Below, in pieces: positions 16,219 to 23,520 of a stretch of DNA of 43,536 nt. The DNA is from Candidatus Dormiibacterota bacterium (GTDB lineage Bacteria; Chloroflexota; Dormibacteria; Aeolococcales; Bog-877): the NCBI GenBank assembly GCA_013044295.1, contig JABEUU010000129.1:1-43536 (forward strand), read 5' to 3'. How positions within the stretch are numbered: the stretch's first letter is position 1; each line of letters starts with the position of its first letter. The position numbers and the translations under genes are program-made. The notes beneath the pieces were generated by a model, which did no database searches, was not told the origin of the DNA, and worked only from the letters and a program-made list of their open reading frames with translations.

Positions 16219-16878
16219 TTAGTCGAAATCGGCCCCAGCCGGCTGCCCGATCGGCTCTTGCCCCGGGCTTGGAAGTGGGATGAGGCGAAATTCAAAGTGG
16301 ACCAGGCGCGAGTCCGAGCGCAGGGGGCGGACAGGGGTGGCGGAGCCTCGCCGCAGCGAGTGCGCGACGACCAGTTTGTCGAGATCCTCCCGCAGGGCGA
16401 CGGCCTCGCTTACGGTGAGGTCCAGGATGTCTTGGCTGAGGCCGCCCGCCGCCCGCCAACCGGCGGCCTCCTCGGCCTCGGTCTCCAAGTACGCCATGGT
16501 CCGGCGCTCGGAGACTGCCAGCACCTGCTGGGCCACGCCCCGAGCCGCGGCGTTGAACTCTGGCGTAGCCAGGGATGGGTCTTCCGGCGCCATCGAAAGG
16601 CTGCGAAAGGTGGCCCGCCACGGCCGCCGGCGATGGTCCTCAGTGGAGGGCTCCTCCGCCACCAACCCGGCCCTCCCCAGCAAGCGCAGGTGATAGCTGC
16701 AGGCGGATGGGCTGAGACCGGTGAGACCGGCGCACTGAGTCGCCGTGATCGGCCCCTCCATGACCAGCCGCTCCAGAATCCGCATCCGCGCGGGATGAGC
16801 AATCGCGCGCAGGGTGGCGGCGTCCCGAATCACCAATGCCCGGTCGAGGTCGGGCGCCCTCGAGTCTGAGCTCGTCAC
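16219..16878 (-). CDS. ArsR-like winged-helix transcriptional regulator
   Basis: A GTG start at 16878 gives 219 residues. The DNA-binding domain at about residues 20-85 reads LRAIAHPARMRILERLVMEG, then TATQCAGLTGLSPSACSYHLRLLGRAGLV, a standard ArsR/HTH_20 fold with wing. The C-terminal half is helical and acidic (SERRTMAYLETEAEEAAGW) and is probably for dimerisation or ligand sensing. No metal-binding Cys cluster of the ArsR/SmtB type is seen. It lies on the same strand as, and about 20 nt upstream of, the B12 riboswitch, but a role in B12 control is not shown. Confidence 0.85.
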   Translation of the reverse strand: MTSSDSRAPDLDRALVIRDAATLRAIAHPARMRILERLVMEGPITATQCAGLTGLSPSACSYHLRLLGRAGLVAEEPSTEDHRRRPWRATFRSLSMAPEDPSLATPEFNAAARGVAQQVLAVSERRTMAYLETEAEEAAGWRAAGGLSQDILDLTVSEAVALREDLDKLVVAHSLRRGSATPVRPLRSDSRLVHFEFRLIPLPSPGQEPIGQPAGADFD

Positions 16879-16990
16879 CTGGCCATCCTAGATCCAACGC
16901 GGGTCGCAGGCAGCGCCGTGGGGAGCCGCGCCTCATCGGCCGGATGAACCCAGGTCGCCTTTGTCGCTCGGCCATCTCGAGTCACCGGCC

Positions 16991-17395
16991 CTACTCCGCT
17001 CCCTCCGCCTCCAGATTGGCGGCATCGGCAGCGTGGACGCGAAAGAGCAGCTTGTGCATCTGGCGGGTTAGGTGGAGACGCTCCTCTTCGAGCCGGGACC
17101 GCTTGCGGGCCTGGTGAATGAGATGAAGAGTGCCCCCGGCCGCGATGCAGGCGCCCACATCGCTGGTGACGTTGGTGTAATTGCCGCCGATGAGTTCAGC
17201 CTTGGCGCTCACCACCACCCCCAGCAGCGGTAGCAGCACCAGATACACCCCCAGGCCGAGCAGGAAAAATATGTGCACCTTGCTGGCCAGGACGCGGGGC
17301 ACGAAGCCCAACAGGTGATCCATTCGCGACTCCGGGGTCGCCAGGTTGGCGAGCGAGTCGAAGTTGGAGACAGATGATCCAGGCTCGTCGGGCAT
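16991..17395 (-). CDS. Small unknown membrane protein with charged C-terminal helix
   Basis: The 134-residue product starts MPDEPGSSVSN. It has one or two hydrophobic segments at about residues 38-65 (KVHIFFLLGLGVYLVLLPLLGVV), a short region with GGNYTNVTSDVGACIAAGG, and a C-terminal amphipathic helix rich in Arg, Glu and His (ARKRSRLEEERLHLTRQMHKLL) that may form a coiled coil. I do not recognise the family. Codon use is like the neighbours and the frame has no strong competitor, so I think it is real. It lies between the phosphofructokinase and ArsR genes on the same strand. Confidence 0.6.
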   Translation of the reverse strand: MPDEPGSSVSNFDSLANLATPESRMDHLLGFVPRVLASKVHIFFLLGLGVYLVLLPLLGVVVSAKAELIGGNYTNVTSDVGACIAAGGTLHLIHQARKRSRLEEERLHLTRQMHKLLFRVHAADAANLEAEGAE

Positions 17396-17583
17396 GAGAG
17401 GCCTCCCGGGAAAACGGCAGTCGCAAAGCGGTGGGACCGAGATCCCCGTCAGCGCCTGCCGGGGCGGATATTGGCGCCAATCCTACGGCCCGCCCCGTCT
17501 CCTCGCGGCCTCGCCGCCAGGTCCGCCCCGAGCCCCTGATCCAGGCGCCCCCGGCCAGCTCCTGGGTTCGACCCCGGATCAGC

Positions 17584-18618
17584 TCAGTAGAAGACCCTGG
17601 CTAGTTCGTACAGGTCCTGGGGCACTCGACGCTGGCCTGCGGCGACCTCGGCCAGGGTCGCCACCGCGATTCCGTCGCCGCGCTTGACGGGAATGACGCC
17701 GAATCGACCCTCCCTGATCAGGTCATAGGCGGCAGCGCCAACTCGGGTCGCCCAGATCCGGTCGTAGGCGGTAGGAGCGCCTCCACGCTGGGTGTAGCCG
17801 AGCACTGTGACGCGCGACTCGAATCCTGTCGCGGCCTCGATCTGCTCTGCCAGCTGAGGCCCCACGCCACGTCGGCTGAGCAGGAGGTGCCCGAACGCGT
17901 CGCGAGCTCCAGCCTGGTCGTCGACACTCGGCAGGCCGCCAACCGTGGCCCCCTCGGCGACCACCACGATGCTGAAGTCGCGGCCCCGGGCGCGCCGGCT
18001 CTGGAGATGCTGGACGATCTCGTCCAGCTGAATCGCGAACTCGGGAATGACGATCATGTCGGCTCCGCCGGCGAGGCCGCCCATCAGCGCCACCCAGCCG
18101 GTGTCACGCCCCATCACCTCCACCACCATCACCCGGTGGTGGGCGGCCGCGGTGGTGTGCAGCCGGTCCAGCGCCTCGGTGACGATGCTGACCGAGGTGT
18201 CGAAGCCGACGCAGTACTCGGTCACCTGGAGGTCGTTGTCCACCGTCTTGGGGACCCCGACCACCGCCAGCCCGCGGTCCGCCAAGGCCGCGGCCACCGA
18301 CAGGGTGTCGTCGCCGCCAAGGGTGATCAGGGCGTCGAGGCCAGCCGCTTCGAAGTTGGCGACCACCGCCTGCATGCTTTGCTCGCTGGAGAGCGGATTG
18401 ACCCTGGATGTTCCCAGGATCGTCCCCCCCACGGCGAGGATGCCGGAGACCTGGTGCGGGTCGATCATGCGCATGTCGAGCTCCTCGACCAGGCCCGCCC
18501 AACCGTTGTGGATCCCAACCACCTCGCCACCGTCGGCGAGGGCTTTCCGGGCAATCGCGCGAATTGCCGCATTGAGCCCCGGCGCGTCCCCACCCCCAGT
18601 CAGGACCCCTACCCGCAT
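17584..18618 (-). CDS. pfkA: 6-phosphofructokinase, probably pyrophosphate-dependent
   Basis: The ATG at 18618 (MRVGVLTGGGDAPGLNA) has a GGAG site 7 nt upstream; the ORF-track extension to 18921 is unconserved. At 344 residues it fits PfkA. It phosphorylates fructose 6-phosphate in glycolysis. The substrate motif GVPKTVDNDL holds the catalytic Asp, and VEVMGRDTGW and the RGG in GYTQRGGAPTAYD are intact. At the phosphoryl-donor site it reads GGDDT where ATP enzymes have GGDGS, and PKT in place of PGT. Asp at position 104 and Lys at 124 (E. coli numbering) mark PPi-dependent enzymes, which work reversibly. Confidence 0.92.
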   Translation of the reverse strand: MRVGVLTGGGDAPGLNAAIRAIARKALADGGEVVGIHNGWAGLVEELDMRMIDPHQVSGILAVGGTILGTSRVNPLSSEQSMQAVVANFEAAGLDALITLGGDDTLSVAAALADRGLAVVGVPKTVDNDLQVTEYCVGFDTSVSIVTEALDRLHTTAAAHHRVMVVEVMGRDTGWVALMGGLAGGADMIVIPEFAIQLDEIVQHLQSRRARGRDFSIVVVAEGATVGGLPSVDDQAGARDAFGHLLLSRRGVGPQLAEQIEAATGFESRVTVLGYTQRGGAPTAYDRIWATRVGAAAYDLIREGRFGVIPVKRGDGIAVATLAEVAAGQRRVPQDLYELARVFY

Positions 18619-19137
18619 CCAACATCTCCTCTGATAGGCGAACCAGCGTCTATGCAACTCTAAGCCACTCCGAGACCAGCGTCGACGAGCGCCCTGGAGA
18701 TGAACGCGTCTCGAGGGGTGACCGCGGCGGCCTGGTTGTTGCGGCGAAGGCCGCGCCCGCCGGGGCGGTACCCGGGGAACACCGCCCCCGGCAGCGGGCG
18801 CGGCGTCGGCCGGTGACCGCGCACCACGTCCGGGGCCGCCTCGAGTCGCGACCGCCCCAAGCCCACAAATGTGCCCTGTAGCTCCGGCTCCCGTCGAATG
18901 AGTCGTCGCGGGTACGGCCACTCCTCAGGGTACCTAGCGAGGGGCAGACACGCTCGCGGAGACGGTCCGACCCCGGTGACCGGAGATCTCAGCGCAGCCC
19001 GCGCCACCCACCGGCCCACCCACCCACGAGTTTTCACCTAGTCCGAATGGCGGGTAATCCCCCTCACCCCTGGGCCGAGCGGCTGCCAGCATGAAAACAG
19101 CCATCAATCATCGGTAGAGAAGTTCTAGGAGCCGCCT
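18619..19137. other. 519-bp region without a confident gene
   Basis: This divergent region lies between pfkA (minus) and the cupredoxin gene (plus). A minus-strand frame at 18660-19037 (125 codons, GTG start) has high GC at third positions and a plausible-looking end (AVTPRDAFISRALVDAGLG). It has no clear ribosome site and no recognisable domain, so it is left out. The right end has TAGGAG 7 nt before the ATG at 19138. I saw no tRNA, terminator or obvious operator. Confidence 0.5.
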
Positions 19138-19800
19138 ATGGACGTGAAGGGAACCCCGATTGAGCGCGAGCCGGGAATGTGGATTCTGGGGGTGATGATC
19201 GTCGCCGCCCTGATGGCGGCGGTGGTGCTCATCGGCGGCTACGCCGAAGGTTGGGGAGGGCACCTGCGCATCTCCCAGGGGGCGGTGCCTCTGGGCGCCA
19301 CCAGCGGGACCGCCAGCGCCACCCTCAACTTGACCATCGTGACCGGCCAGATGATGGGGTCCGGTTCGCTCGGCCCGGCCTACGTGCCGTCCGACTTCTC
19401 CGTACCCGCCAATTCGACGGTGAAGGTGACGGTGACCGACTTTGACACCGCCACGCCTCTCACCGGCGCGTTCACCAAGTTCGCCAAAGTGACCGGCACG
19501 GTGGGGAACGTGATGCAGGTGCAGGGGATCAACCCGCTCGCTCCCAACACCACGGTGGGCGGAGCGCACACCCTCAGCTACCTCGCCCCCAGCCAGGTGG
19601 CTCATACCCTCACCATCCCGCAGCTCGGGCTCAACGTTCCCATAGCCGGCCAGTCCCGCATCACCTTCGTGATCCACACCGGCAAGGCCGGCAGCTATCT
19701 GTGGCAGTGCATGGACCCCTGTGGCAACGGCGATGGCGGCTTGGGGTCCCCGATGGGACTCAAGGGTTACATGGCCGGAACCATGACGGTCACCGGCTGA
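19138..19800 (+). CDS. Membrane-anchored cupredoxin-like protein with degenerate CuA-type site
   Basis: The ATG at 19138 follows a TAGGAG site. The 220-residue product has one N-terminal helix (about residues 14-36) and an extracytoplasmic beta-rich domain. The C-terminal part resembles cupredoxins and cytochrome oxidase subunit II: AHTLTIPQLGLNVPI, then FVIHTGKAGSYLWQCMDPCG. The C-x3-C spacing is that of the CuA loop and Asp replaces the usual Glu between the two Cys. However, the His normally 4 residues after the second Cys is not there, and Met residues appear further on (GSPMG, KGYMAG). It may bind copper in an altered way. It is monocistronic and followed by a strong terminator. Confidence 0.7.
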   Translation: MDVKGTPIEREPGMWILGVMIVAALMAAVVLIGGYAEGWGGHLRISQGAVPLGATSGTASATLNLTIVTGQMMGSGSLGPAYVPSDFSVPANSTVKVTVTDFDTATPLTGAFTKFAKVTGTVGNVMQVQGINPLAPNTTVGGAHTLSYLAPSQVAHTLTIPQLGLNVPIAGQSRITFVIHTGKAGSYLWQCMDPCGNGDGGLGSPMGLKGYMAGTMTVTG

Positions 19801-19865
19801 TCGGACCTGACATACCCGAAAGACACGCCCCGGGGGAGGGGGCGACATTCCGCCCTTCGCGACCG

Positions 19866-19903
19866 GACCGGGGGAGAACCTCGCAAGCGGTTCTCCCCCG
19901 GTC
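19866..19903 (+). terminator. Strong stem-loop terminator after the cupredoxin gene
   Basis: A perfect 15-bp inverted repeat (GACCGGGGGAGAACC, its complement 8 nt later) begins 65 nt after the stop. The loop is 8 nt. The tail has few T residues, so it may depend on other factors or act in both directions. It ends the cupredoxin transcript before the OsmC-like gene. Confidence 0.75.
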
Positions 19904-20163
19904 TTCGCGGCGAGTGAGCGTGTGAGCGGATTCAGGGACCGCCCGGATCGAGGGCGGGGGAAAGCCACGCCGGGGCCCCAGGTGCTGCGGCGGGAGCCGC
20001 GGCGCGGTGTCGAAGAGGGACGGCCGGCGCGGTTCGGCGGTGGCCCAGCCGTCACCGGTGACTCCCTGACGGCCGGCGCCGGGCCAGGCGCCCAGGGCGC
20101 CGCCAGCGGGATGGCTTCGAGTGCGGGCGCAACGGATTCCCTGGCCCACGGGGGCCGCGGGCG
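19904..20163. other. Intergenic stretch before the OsmC-like gene
   Basis: Together with the terminator this forms a 363-bp gap between genes. It is very GC-rich, with runs such as CGGGGGAAAGCC and GGGGCCCC. I see no ORF worth calling and no clear promoter boxes. The promoter of the OsmC-like gene should lie here. Confidence 0.4.
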
Positions 20164-20601
20164 GTGAGCGCCCCGAGTCGGCTGCGCTACGAGGTGCGGG
20201 CCGAGCTGAGCGCCGGGGGCCGGGCCGTGGTCCAGGCCGGATCGACCGCCATCAGCTTCGATGCCAGCGCCGAGCCGGAGAGCGCGCTCCCAGGGCCGGC
20301 GGACCTCCTGGCGGCAGCTCTGGCCGCCTGCCTATCCAAGAACATCGAGCGCTTCTCCCACATCCTGGAGTTCCGCTACCGGCGGGCCATGGTCCGAGTC
20401 GAGGTGGAGCGCCAGCAGTCCCCGCCGCGGATCGCTAGATCCCACTACGTCATTCAGATTGACACCGAGGAGTCAGACCGGCGGCTCGAATTGCTCCATC
20501 TCAACCTGCGCCGACACGGCACGATCAGCAACACCCTGGCAGCATCCGGCGAGCTGAGCGGCGAGCTGACCCGCTGGGGGGACCCGTCCGAGCCTGGCTG
20601 A
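20164..20601 (+). CDS. OsmC-like protein lacking the second catalytic cysteine
   Basis: A GTG start gives 145 residues, the usual OsmC/Ohr length. The central helix GPADLLAAALAACLSKNIER carries the first conserved Cys, and RRHGTISNTLAASGEL matches the helix that normally reads K-x-CPVSNTL. Here the second Cys is replaced (HGTISNTL), so the thiol pair used to reduce organic peroxides is incomplete. OsmC relatives with one Cys exist and their roles are unclear. It is convergent with the DUF302 gene, with a small hairpin between them. Confidence 0.8.
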   Translation: MSAPSRLRYEVRAELSAGGRAVVQAGSTAISFDASAEPESALPGPADLLAAALAACLSKNIERFSHILEFRYRRAMVRVEVERQQSPPRIARSHYVIQIDTEESDRRLELLHLNLRRHGTISNTLAASGELSGELTRWGDPSEPG

Positions 20602-20605
20602 GAGA

Positions 20606-20620
20606 GGTTCGCGAGGAACC
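20606..20620. terminator. Small hairpin between convergent OsmC-like and DUF302 genes
   Basis: GGTTC-GCGAG-GAACC forms a 5-bp stem with a 5-nt loop just after both stop codons. No T run follows on either strand. It may be a weak two-way terminator. Confidence 0.35.
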
Positions 20621-20624
20621 GCGA

Positions 20625-21038
20625 TCAGACGCGTTGGCTGCCTCGCTGACCAGCGTTGAGGCTGGCCATGGCCAGGCCCATGCGGCGGCCGGCCTCGCCG
20701 GCCGGGGCGCGCAGCCCCTCGTTGGCCGCGAGTTCCCCGATCACCGCGGGGTCCAGGGCGTGAACCTGGGTGCGCTCCCCGTCCCAGCGAATGGCAACGC
20801 TGCAGGGCAGCAGCGCCCCCACCTGCGGATCCAGGCTCAGCACCTGGTCGGCGATGGTGGGATTGCAGATTCCCAGGATCAGGTACGGGTTGATCTCCTT
20901 GCCGATCTTCTCGCGCAGGGTCTTCTGGACGTCGACTGTTGTGAGCAGACCGAAGCCTTGATCGGCGAACGCCTGCTGGACGGCCGTGACGGCCGCCTCA
21001 AACGGCAGGTCAAGGCTGACGCTGTTGACGTACTTCAC
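20625..21038 (-). CDS. DUF302-family protein
   Basis: Two adjacent GTG codons follow a GAGGAGGA site. I take the second (21038) because the spacing is better, giving 137 residues. The sequence follows the DUF302 pattern: a first strand YVNSVSLDLPFEAAVTAVQQAF, then GFGLLTTVDVQKTLREKIG, YLILGICNPTIADQVL, and VGALLPCSVAIRWDG. DUF302 proteins are small, cytoplasmic and of unknown function, and some occur near thiol or sulfur metabolism genes. It is next to the OsmC-like gene, convergent, so a shared redox role is only a suggestion. Confidence 0.87.
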   Translation of the reverse strand: MKYVNSVSLDLPFEAAVTAVQQAFADQGFGLLTTVDVQKTLREKIGKEINPYLILGICNPTIADQVLSLDPQVGALLPCSVAIRWDGERTQVHALDPAVIGELAANEGLRAPAGEAGRRMGLAMASLNAGQRGSQRV

Positions 21039-21337
21039 CACTCCTCCTCAAGGAAAAACTCGTCCGGCAGCGGGCCACGCTGCCGGAATGGGTCCGCCGA
21101 CCGCAGGTTCGTCCGCCGCTCCGCCCGGGCCGCCCGGCTCACCCCGATTGTGACCGCACCTGACCGTCGACGAGCCCTGGCAAGCATCTCGAGCAGGTGC
21201 GTCGCAGGCCCAGCGCCCTCCACCGTCGGGTAGTCGTTGAGGACTGTCTTGGACATGCCGAGGACTTGATACTGCCGCGCCGGGTCAGAGAACTCGGTGG
21301 CTGCAAGGGTCGCTGCGGTCACCCACGGCGTGGCCAT
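21035..21337 (-). CDS. Doubtful small ORF upstream of the DUF302 gene
   Basis: From the ATG at 21337 this frame codes for 100 residues (MATPWVTAATL, ending DEFFLEEEW) with fairly high GC at third positions. Its stop overlaps the DUF302 GTG codons, as in a coupled operon. But there is no clear ribosome site before the ATG, no recognised domain, and the acidic end simply reflects the purine-rich Shine-Dalgarno sequence of the next gene. It may be real or a shadow. Confidence 0.25.
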   Translation of the reverse strand: MATPWVTAATLAATEFSDPARQYQVLGMSKTVLNDYPTVEGAGPATHLLEMLARARRRSGAVTIGVSRAARAERRTNLRSADPFRQRGPLPDEFFLEEEW

Positions 21338-21821
21338 CTCGGTTCTGACTGGGGCGGAACAGCGGCTGGGGGCAGTAGGGAGGGGTCGAGGTGACAAACG
21401 ACCCCCAGCAGCACCTCTGAGTCCAGTACGCAGAGCTGGCGCACCGTATCGGTGCTGGTCCAGGACAGCGACCGGCAGCCCCCCGGCGAGTCCGACCGGA
21501 GCGGTGGAGTGCGGCCAGGCGGTTGGACTCATGACAAGACTTTAGCCGGTCGTCGGCGAACTCAGCCGCCCGGGCCCACTCGTAGGATCCCGTCGTTCCA
21601 GCTGGCTGGTCATGACGGGCAGGACAGCCCCCCAAGTGGCGGCCGCAGCCGGTGGGTGGTTCCACTCGGCACCGCGCTGAGGGAATCACCCTAGATCCTC
21701 GGTCAGGTAAAGGCCAAGCTAGAGATGTGAGTTCTACCGAGGGCTCACCGCCCGCAAGGGAGGAACGGAACAAGTCGGACGAGCGACCGATTCGCGGCAG
21801 ACCTGAAAAGGAGGTCGACAA
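21338..21821. other. Region without a confident gene
   Basis: Several overlapping frames exist, none with a recognised domain. A short minus-strand stretch just right of 21338 (in another frame) reads CVLDSEVLLGVVCHLDP and has a protein-like look, so this may be the remains of a gene. The right end carries AAGGAGG before the ATG at 21822 and should hold the promoter of that gene. Confidence 0.4.
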
Positions 21822-22400
21822 ATGCGACGCAAGACTTTCGATGCGCTACTGACTTCGGTGGGTGCGATGCTGACCCTGACCTTGATCGTGGCAGGGGCGC
21901 TCATGATGTGGGGCGCGGTCTTCACTCAGAATCAGGTGCACAATCAGCTGGCCTCGCAAAAGGTCTTCTTCCCGGTCGCAGCCGCCTTCACTCACGCCAA
22001 GGCCGGCACCGAGATCACCCCGGGGATGAAGCCCTACCTGCTCCAGTACGCCGGCCAGGAGGTGCTCACCGGCGCCCAGGCGGAGGCCTACGCGGACCAC
22101 TTCATCGCGGTGCACCTGTCTGAGATGCCCTACCACGGCGTCTACTCCCTGGTGAGCTCGGCGGCCCGTGCGGCCCAGCCGGGGAGCTCCCAGGCCGCCC
22201 AGCTGTCAGCCCTTGAGGCCACCTCGTTCCAGGGCACCACGCTGCGGAGCATGCTGCTGGAGGCCTACGCCTTCGGGACCATTGGACAGATCGCTCTGAT
22301 CGCGTCCATCGTCGCCTTCGTACTCGCGGCGATCACCCTGATCCTCACCTTCATGGGGTACCTGCACCTGCGTCGCACGTCACCGGCTGTGATGATCTGA
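21822..22400 (+). CDS. Unknown two-helix membrane protein
   Basis: This 192-residue gene has a near-perfect ribosome site (AAAGGAGG, 8 nt spacing), which suggests strong translation. Helix 1 is at about residues 9-33 (LLTSVGAMLTLTLIVAGALMM). An external domain of about 110 residues follows, with QKVFFPVAAAF and MKPYLLQYAGQEVLTG. Helix 2 at about 155-180 is very hydrophobic (ALIASIVAFVLAAITLILTF). The topology suggests both ends are in the cytoplasm. I do not recognise the family. It is monocistronic and closed by a palindromic terminator. Confidence 0.8.
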   Translation: MRRKTFDALLTSVGAMLTLTLIVAGALMMWGAVFTQNQVHNQLASQKVFFPVAAAFTHAKAGTEITPGMKPYLLQYAGQEVLTGAQAEAYADHFIAVHLSEMPYHGVYSLVSSAARAAQPGSSQAAQLSALEATSFQGTTLRSMLLEAYAFGTIGQIALIASIVAFVLAAITLILTFMGYLHLRRTSPAVMI

Positions 22401-22438
22401 TCCGATCCTTTCAGCGGTCCCGAGACCGGGGGAGTGTG

Positions 22439-22466
22439 AACCCCGCACCGAATTCGGTGCGGGGTT
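22439..22466 (+). terminator. Palindromic terminator after the two-helix membrane protein
   Basis: A perfect 28-nt palindrome (arm AACCCCGCACCG, centre AATT) begins 39 nt after the stop and is followed by TTCCTGTTTGTC. It is a strong hairpin with a modest T-rich tail on the plus strand. It could also block minus-strand transcripts coming from the right. Confidence 0.75.
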
Positions 22467-22558
22467 CCTGTTTGTCAGTAATTGAGGCGGCCCGCCCCGG
22501 GTCAGCGCTTTAGAGGCTCGGCACCCGGGCGGGCGCGGCGGAGGCACGCCCGAGGCGG

Positions 22559-22771
22559 TCAGGAGGACCGGCGTCCGCGCCAGGTGGAACTGAGCAAGAG
22601 GGCCACCACCGCCAAGGGCATCAGCACCACTGCCAGCGTCGACACCCTGACTGCGACGAGCCAGGCTGCGACCACGATCACGGCGACACCGGCTGCCACC
22701 TCGGGCGTGTCGCCGATGATGAAGTCCCACCAGAAGCGACCGAACGCCGCCCCAGCGCGCCAGACGCTCAA
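22559..22771 (-). CDS. Small unknown membrane protein coupled to the COG4280-like gene
   Basis: The 70-residue product starts at a TTG that overlaps the upstream stop (TTGA), a junction seen repeatedly in this window and the main support for the start. It begins SVWRAGAAFGRFWWDFIIGD and then has two close hydrophobic stretches (about residues 25-62), so it is probably a two-helix membrane protein ending in WRGRRSS. No family is recognised. Coupling suggests it works with the membrane protein encoded just upstream. Confidence 0.6.
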   Translation of the reverse strand: MSVWRAGAAFGRFWWDFIIGDTPEVAAGVAVIVVAAWLVAVRVSTLAVVLMPLAVVALLLSSTWRGRRSS

Positions 22772-23520
22772 CTAGCCTCCGCGGCCTGAACCGTGGGGCG
22801 GGATCGGCCGAGACCTCGCACCAAGAGCCAGGCGACCCCTCCGTAGAGGGCCAGCAGGACCAGCAGGGCGAGGTCGGACCCCGGCCAACGGACGCCAGCG
22901 CCCTCGCCGCTCCAGAAGGTTCCGAAGGTCACCAACATCAGGCCAACTCCCAGCTTCATGGCGTTCTCGGGGACCTCGCTGAGCTGACGGGCCACCGCCA
23001 ACCCGATCCCGCCCACCGCGATCACGGCCGCCGCCGCCGCGATGGTGGCGATCTCGAGATGGCCCGAGCTCAAGCCCAAGGTGAGCACGATCATCACCAC
23101 CTCCATCCCCTCCAGGAACACCCCCTTGAAGCTGATCACGAAGCCAGTGGCGTCGCGCCCAGAACCGGTTCGCGGTTGGCTCGACAAGCGCTCGACCTCG
23201 CGGCGGTAGATGGCGTCCTCGTCATGCTTGGCCTTGTAGCCACTGGCCCTGAGGAGCGCCTTCCGCAGCCACTGCAAGCCCAGCACCAGAAGCAGGCTCC
23301 CCACCACCAGCCGCAACACGTTGAGCGGCACGTAGTGCACCAGAGCTGGTCCCAGGGCGGCCACCACGATGGCCAGGCACAACAGTGCTACAGCGCTGCC
23401 TTCCAGAGCCGAGCGCCACCCCCTGGTGAAGCCTGCCGCCATGACAATGGTGAGCGCCTCCACCGTCTCCACCACGCAGGCGCCGAACACCGACAGCGCA
23501 ATCAGGATGGTGGCCGCCAT
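22768..23520 (-). CDS. COG4280-like membrane protein with duplicated E-x2-E motif
   Basis: The ATG at 23520 (MAATILIALSVFGA) forms an ATGA overlap with the upstream remnant; the extension to 23655 is rejected. The 250-residue product has about six membrane helices in two halves. Each half has a Glu-rich helix start: CVVETVEALTIVMAAG and FLEGMEVVMIVLTLG. Such paired acidic motifs in membrane helices recall metal or ion transporters, for example FTR1 or GDT1, but the resemblance is only general. The family is usually listed as a predicted membrane protein of unknown function. It appears to have been the last gene of an ABC-transporter operon. Confidence 0.7.
   Translation of the reverse strand: MAATILIALSVFGACVVETVEALTIVMAAGFTRGWRSALEGSAVALLCLAIVVAALGPALVHYVPLNVLRLVVGSLLLVLGLQWLRKALLRASGYKAKHDEDAIYRREVERLSSQPRTGSGRDATGFVISFKGVFLEGMEVVMIVLTLGLSSGHLEIATIAAAAAVIAVGGIGLAVARQLSEVPENAMKLGVGLMLVTFGTFWSGEGAGVRWPGSDLALLVLLALYGGVAWLLVRGLGRSRPTVQAAEAS

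Noticed and set aside
18660-19037. Possible 125-codon minus-strand gene upstream of pfkA
   Set aside because: High third-position GC, but no ribosome site or recognisable domain; mentioned in the intergenic entry only.
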